6,350 bases of DNA, from NCBI GenBank assembly GCA_900553905.1, contig USFL01000093.1:1-6350 (forward strand), given 5' to 3'. The notes beneath the pieces were generated by a model. It saw nothing but the letters and a program-made list of their open reading frames with translations. It made no database searches and was not told the DNA's origin. A program made the translations under genes and the position numbers. Shown here in pieces: positions 4,928 through 6,350 of the stretch. Source of the DNA: an uncultured Eubacteriales bacterium. Lineage in GTDB: Bacteria; Bacillota; Clostridia; Christensenellales; Aristaeellaceae. Position 1 is the first letter of the stretch, and the number at the start of each line of letters is the position of its first letter.

Positions 4928-6350
4928 ATGGATTTTGAAATGGAAAAGGTGTATAACCCCCAGGCCATTGAAGATAAGCTCTACCAGATGTGGGAGGAGA
5001 GCGGCGCGTTTGTGGCGCACCGGGTGGAAGGCAAAAAGCCCTTCACCATCGTCATGCCCCCGCCCAACATCACCGGCCAGCTGCATATGGGCCACGCGAT
5101 GGACTGCCTCCTGCAGGATGCGCCCATCCGCTATCACCGCATGAAGGGTGACCCCACCCTCTGGCTGCCCGGCACGGACCATGCCTCCATCGCCACCGAG
5201 GTCAAGGTGGTGGAGCAGATGGCCAAGGAGGGCCTGACCAAGGAGATGCTGGGCCGCGACGGCTTCCTGGAGCGCGCCTGGGCGTGGAAGAAGGAGTATG
5301 GCGGCCGCATCAACCGCCAGCAGCGCCGCCTGGGCGCCAGCTGCGACTGGAGCCGCGAGCGCTTCACCATGGACGAGGGCTGCAACCGCGCCGTGCGCGA
5401 GGTGTTTGTCAAGCTCTACGAAAAGGGCCTGATCTACCGTGGCAACCGCATCATCAACTGGTGCCCGGAGTGCCAGACCGCGCTTTCCGACGCCGAGGTG
5501 GAGTATGAGGAGCAGGCCAGCCACCTGTGGCACATCCGCTATCCCGGCGCGGACGGCAGCGAGGGCGTGGTGGTGGCCACCACGAGGCCGGAGACCATGC
5601 TGGGCGATACCGGCGTGGCAGTCAACCCCGACGATGCGCGCTATACGGATCTGGTGGGCAAGAAGGTGATTTTGCCCATCATGAACAAGGAAATTCCCGT
5701 GGTGGCCGACAGCTATGTGGACATGGAGTTCGGCACCGGCGCGGTGAAGATGACCCCCGCCCACGACCCCAACGACTTTGAGGTGGGCAAGCGGCACAAC
5801 CTGGAGGTCATCCGCGTGACCAACGACGACGGCACCATGAACGAGAACGCCGGGCGCTTCCAGGGCATGACCGCGCTGGAATGCCGCGAGGCGGTGGTGG
5901 AGCAGCTTAAGCAGGAGGGCTATCTGGTCAAGATTGAGGACTATACCCACAACGTGGGCACCTGCTACCGCTGCCATCACACCGTTGATCCCGTGACCAG
6001 CACCCAGTGGTTTGTGAAGATGGAGCCGCTGGCCAAGCCTGCCATCGAGGCCGTGCGTTCGGGCCGGACCAAGTTCGTGCCGGAGCGCTTTGCCAAGACC
6101 TATTACAACTGGATGGAGAACATCCGCGACTGGTGCATCAGCCGCCAGCTGTGGTGGGGCCACCGCATCCCCGCCTGGTACTGCGACGAATGCGGCGAAA
6201 CCATCGTGGCGCGCGAGGCTCCCGCGGCGTGCCCCAAGTGCGGCTGTGCGCATCTCCATCAGGATGAGGACGTGCTGGACACGTGGTTCTCTTCCGCGCT
6301 GTGGCCCTTCTCCACGCTGGGCTGGCCGGAGGAGACCGAGGACCTCAAAT
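4928..6350 (+). CDS. valS: Valyl-tRNA synthetase, N-terminal 474 residues (truncated by window end)
   Basis: This cytoplasmic class I enzyme joins valine to tRNA-Val. ATG 4928 is preceded by GGGAGG (4915-4920), seven bases upstream, and the frame stays open to the window end. The N-terminal part shows [16 protein letters not shown] with the HIGH-type motif HMGH (53-56), then [13 protein letters not shown] (79-91). The editing (CP1) domain is marked by [18 protein letters not shown] (217-234) and [17 protein letters not shown] (268-284), typical of ValRS. Cysteine pairs WCPEC (178-182), CYRC (346-349), CDEC (419-422) and CPKC (435-438) look like zinc-ribbon elements. Further on are [19 protein letters not shown] (401-419) and [21 protein letters not shown] (446-466). 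The KMSKS loop and the anticodon-binding region lie beyond the window. Full-length ValRS is about 880 residues, so a little over half is present. Expression is governed by the upstream valine T-box. Confidence 0.99.
   Translation, partial: MDFEMEKVYNPQAIEDKLYQMWEESGAFVAHRVEGKKPFTIVMPPPNITGQLHMGHAMDCLLQDAPIRYHRMKGDPTLWLPGTDHASIATEVKVVEQMAKEGLTKEMLGRDGFLERAWAWKKEYGGRINRQQRRLGASCDWSRERFTMDEGCNRAVREVFVKLYEKGLIYRGNRIINWCPECQTALSDAEVEYEEQASHLWHIRYPGADGSEGVVVATTRPETMLGDTGVAVNPDDARYTDLVGKKVILPIMNKEIPVVADSYVDMEFGTGAVKMTPAHDPNDFEVGKRHNLEVIRVTNDDGTMNENAGRFQGMTALECREAVVEQLKQEGYLVKIEDYTHNVGTCYRCHHTVDPVTSTQWFVKMEPLAKPAIEAVRSGRTKFVPERFAKTYYNWMENIRDWCISRQLWWGHRIPAWYCDECGETIVAREAPAACPKCGCAHLHQDEDVLDTWFSSALWPFSTLGWPEETEDLK

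Noticed and set aside
4337..6259. A 640-residue reverse-strand open frame
   Set aside because: It is antisense to valS, the T-box and the microprotein. Its protein is low-complexity, rich in His, Ala, Gly and Val, as expected from the complement of a codon-biased GC-rich gene. The forward ValRS match is decisive.
1..6350. Search for insertion sequences, phage genes, CRISPR repeats, tRNA or rRNA genes
   Set aside because: No transposase-like product, regularly spaced repeat, terminal inverted repeat pair or cloverleaf was seen. The inverted repeats present are short local hairpins in transcribed leaders or gene ends.

Overview
The window reads as chromosomal DNA from a high-GC member of the Clostridia (Bacillota). 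The evidence is a classical T-box riboswitch, strong AGGAGG-type ribosome binding sites, textbook TTGACA/TATAAT promoters, and the ackA, yceD (DUF177) and rpmF neighbourhood typical of Firmicutes, all in GC-rich sequence whose housekeeping genes favour C- and G-ending codons. A gut-type clostridial lineage is plausible, but species cannot be named from the sequence. All genes are on the + strand. No mobile element, CRISPR array, tRNA or rRNA is visible.

Layout. 1-173 is the 3' end of acetate kinase (ackA), followed by a long hairpin (185-227). 256-2142 encodes a 628-residue polytopic membrane protein that looks like a clostridial DUF6020-type, GT-C-like protein. A perfect-consensus promoter overlaps its last codons, and 2188-2706 is the YceD/DUF177 protein. 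2721-3941, 14 bases after yceD, is an unassigned 406-residue polytopic membrane protein. A second perfect-consensus promoter overlaps its stop codon and leads into a roughly 200-nt structured leader and rpmF (4177-4371, ribosomal protein bL32). 4372-4691 holds a hairpin and then a full T-box leader, with a GUC valine specifier, an antiterminator and a competing terminator. Downstream are a 69-residue two-helix membrane protein (4692-4901) and valyl-tRNA synthetase (valS, 4928 to the window end, truncated).

How the parts fit. The backbone is central metabolism and translation: acetate/ATP, YceD, bL32 and ValRS. Two large membrane proteins of probable envelope role are interleaved between the conserved genes ackA|yceD and yceD|rpmF. 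In each case the housekeeping gene downstream has its own strong promoter embedded in the end of the membrane gene. The T-box places both the small membrane protein and valS under control of uncharged tRNA-Val. No plsX follows rpmF, which departs from the common Firmicutes order. The most unusual points are the interleaved membrane genes with stop-overlapping promoters, the T-box-controlled microprotein ahead of valS, and the structured rpmF leader.
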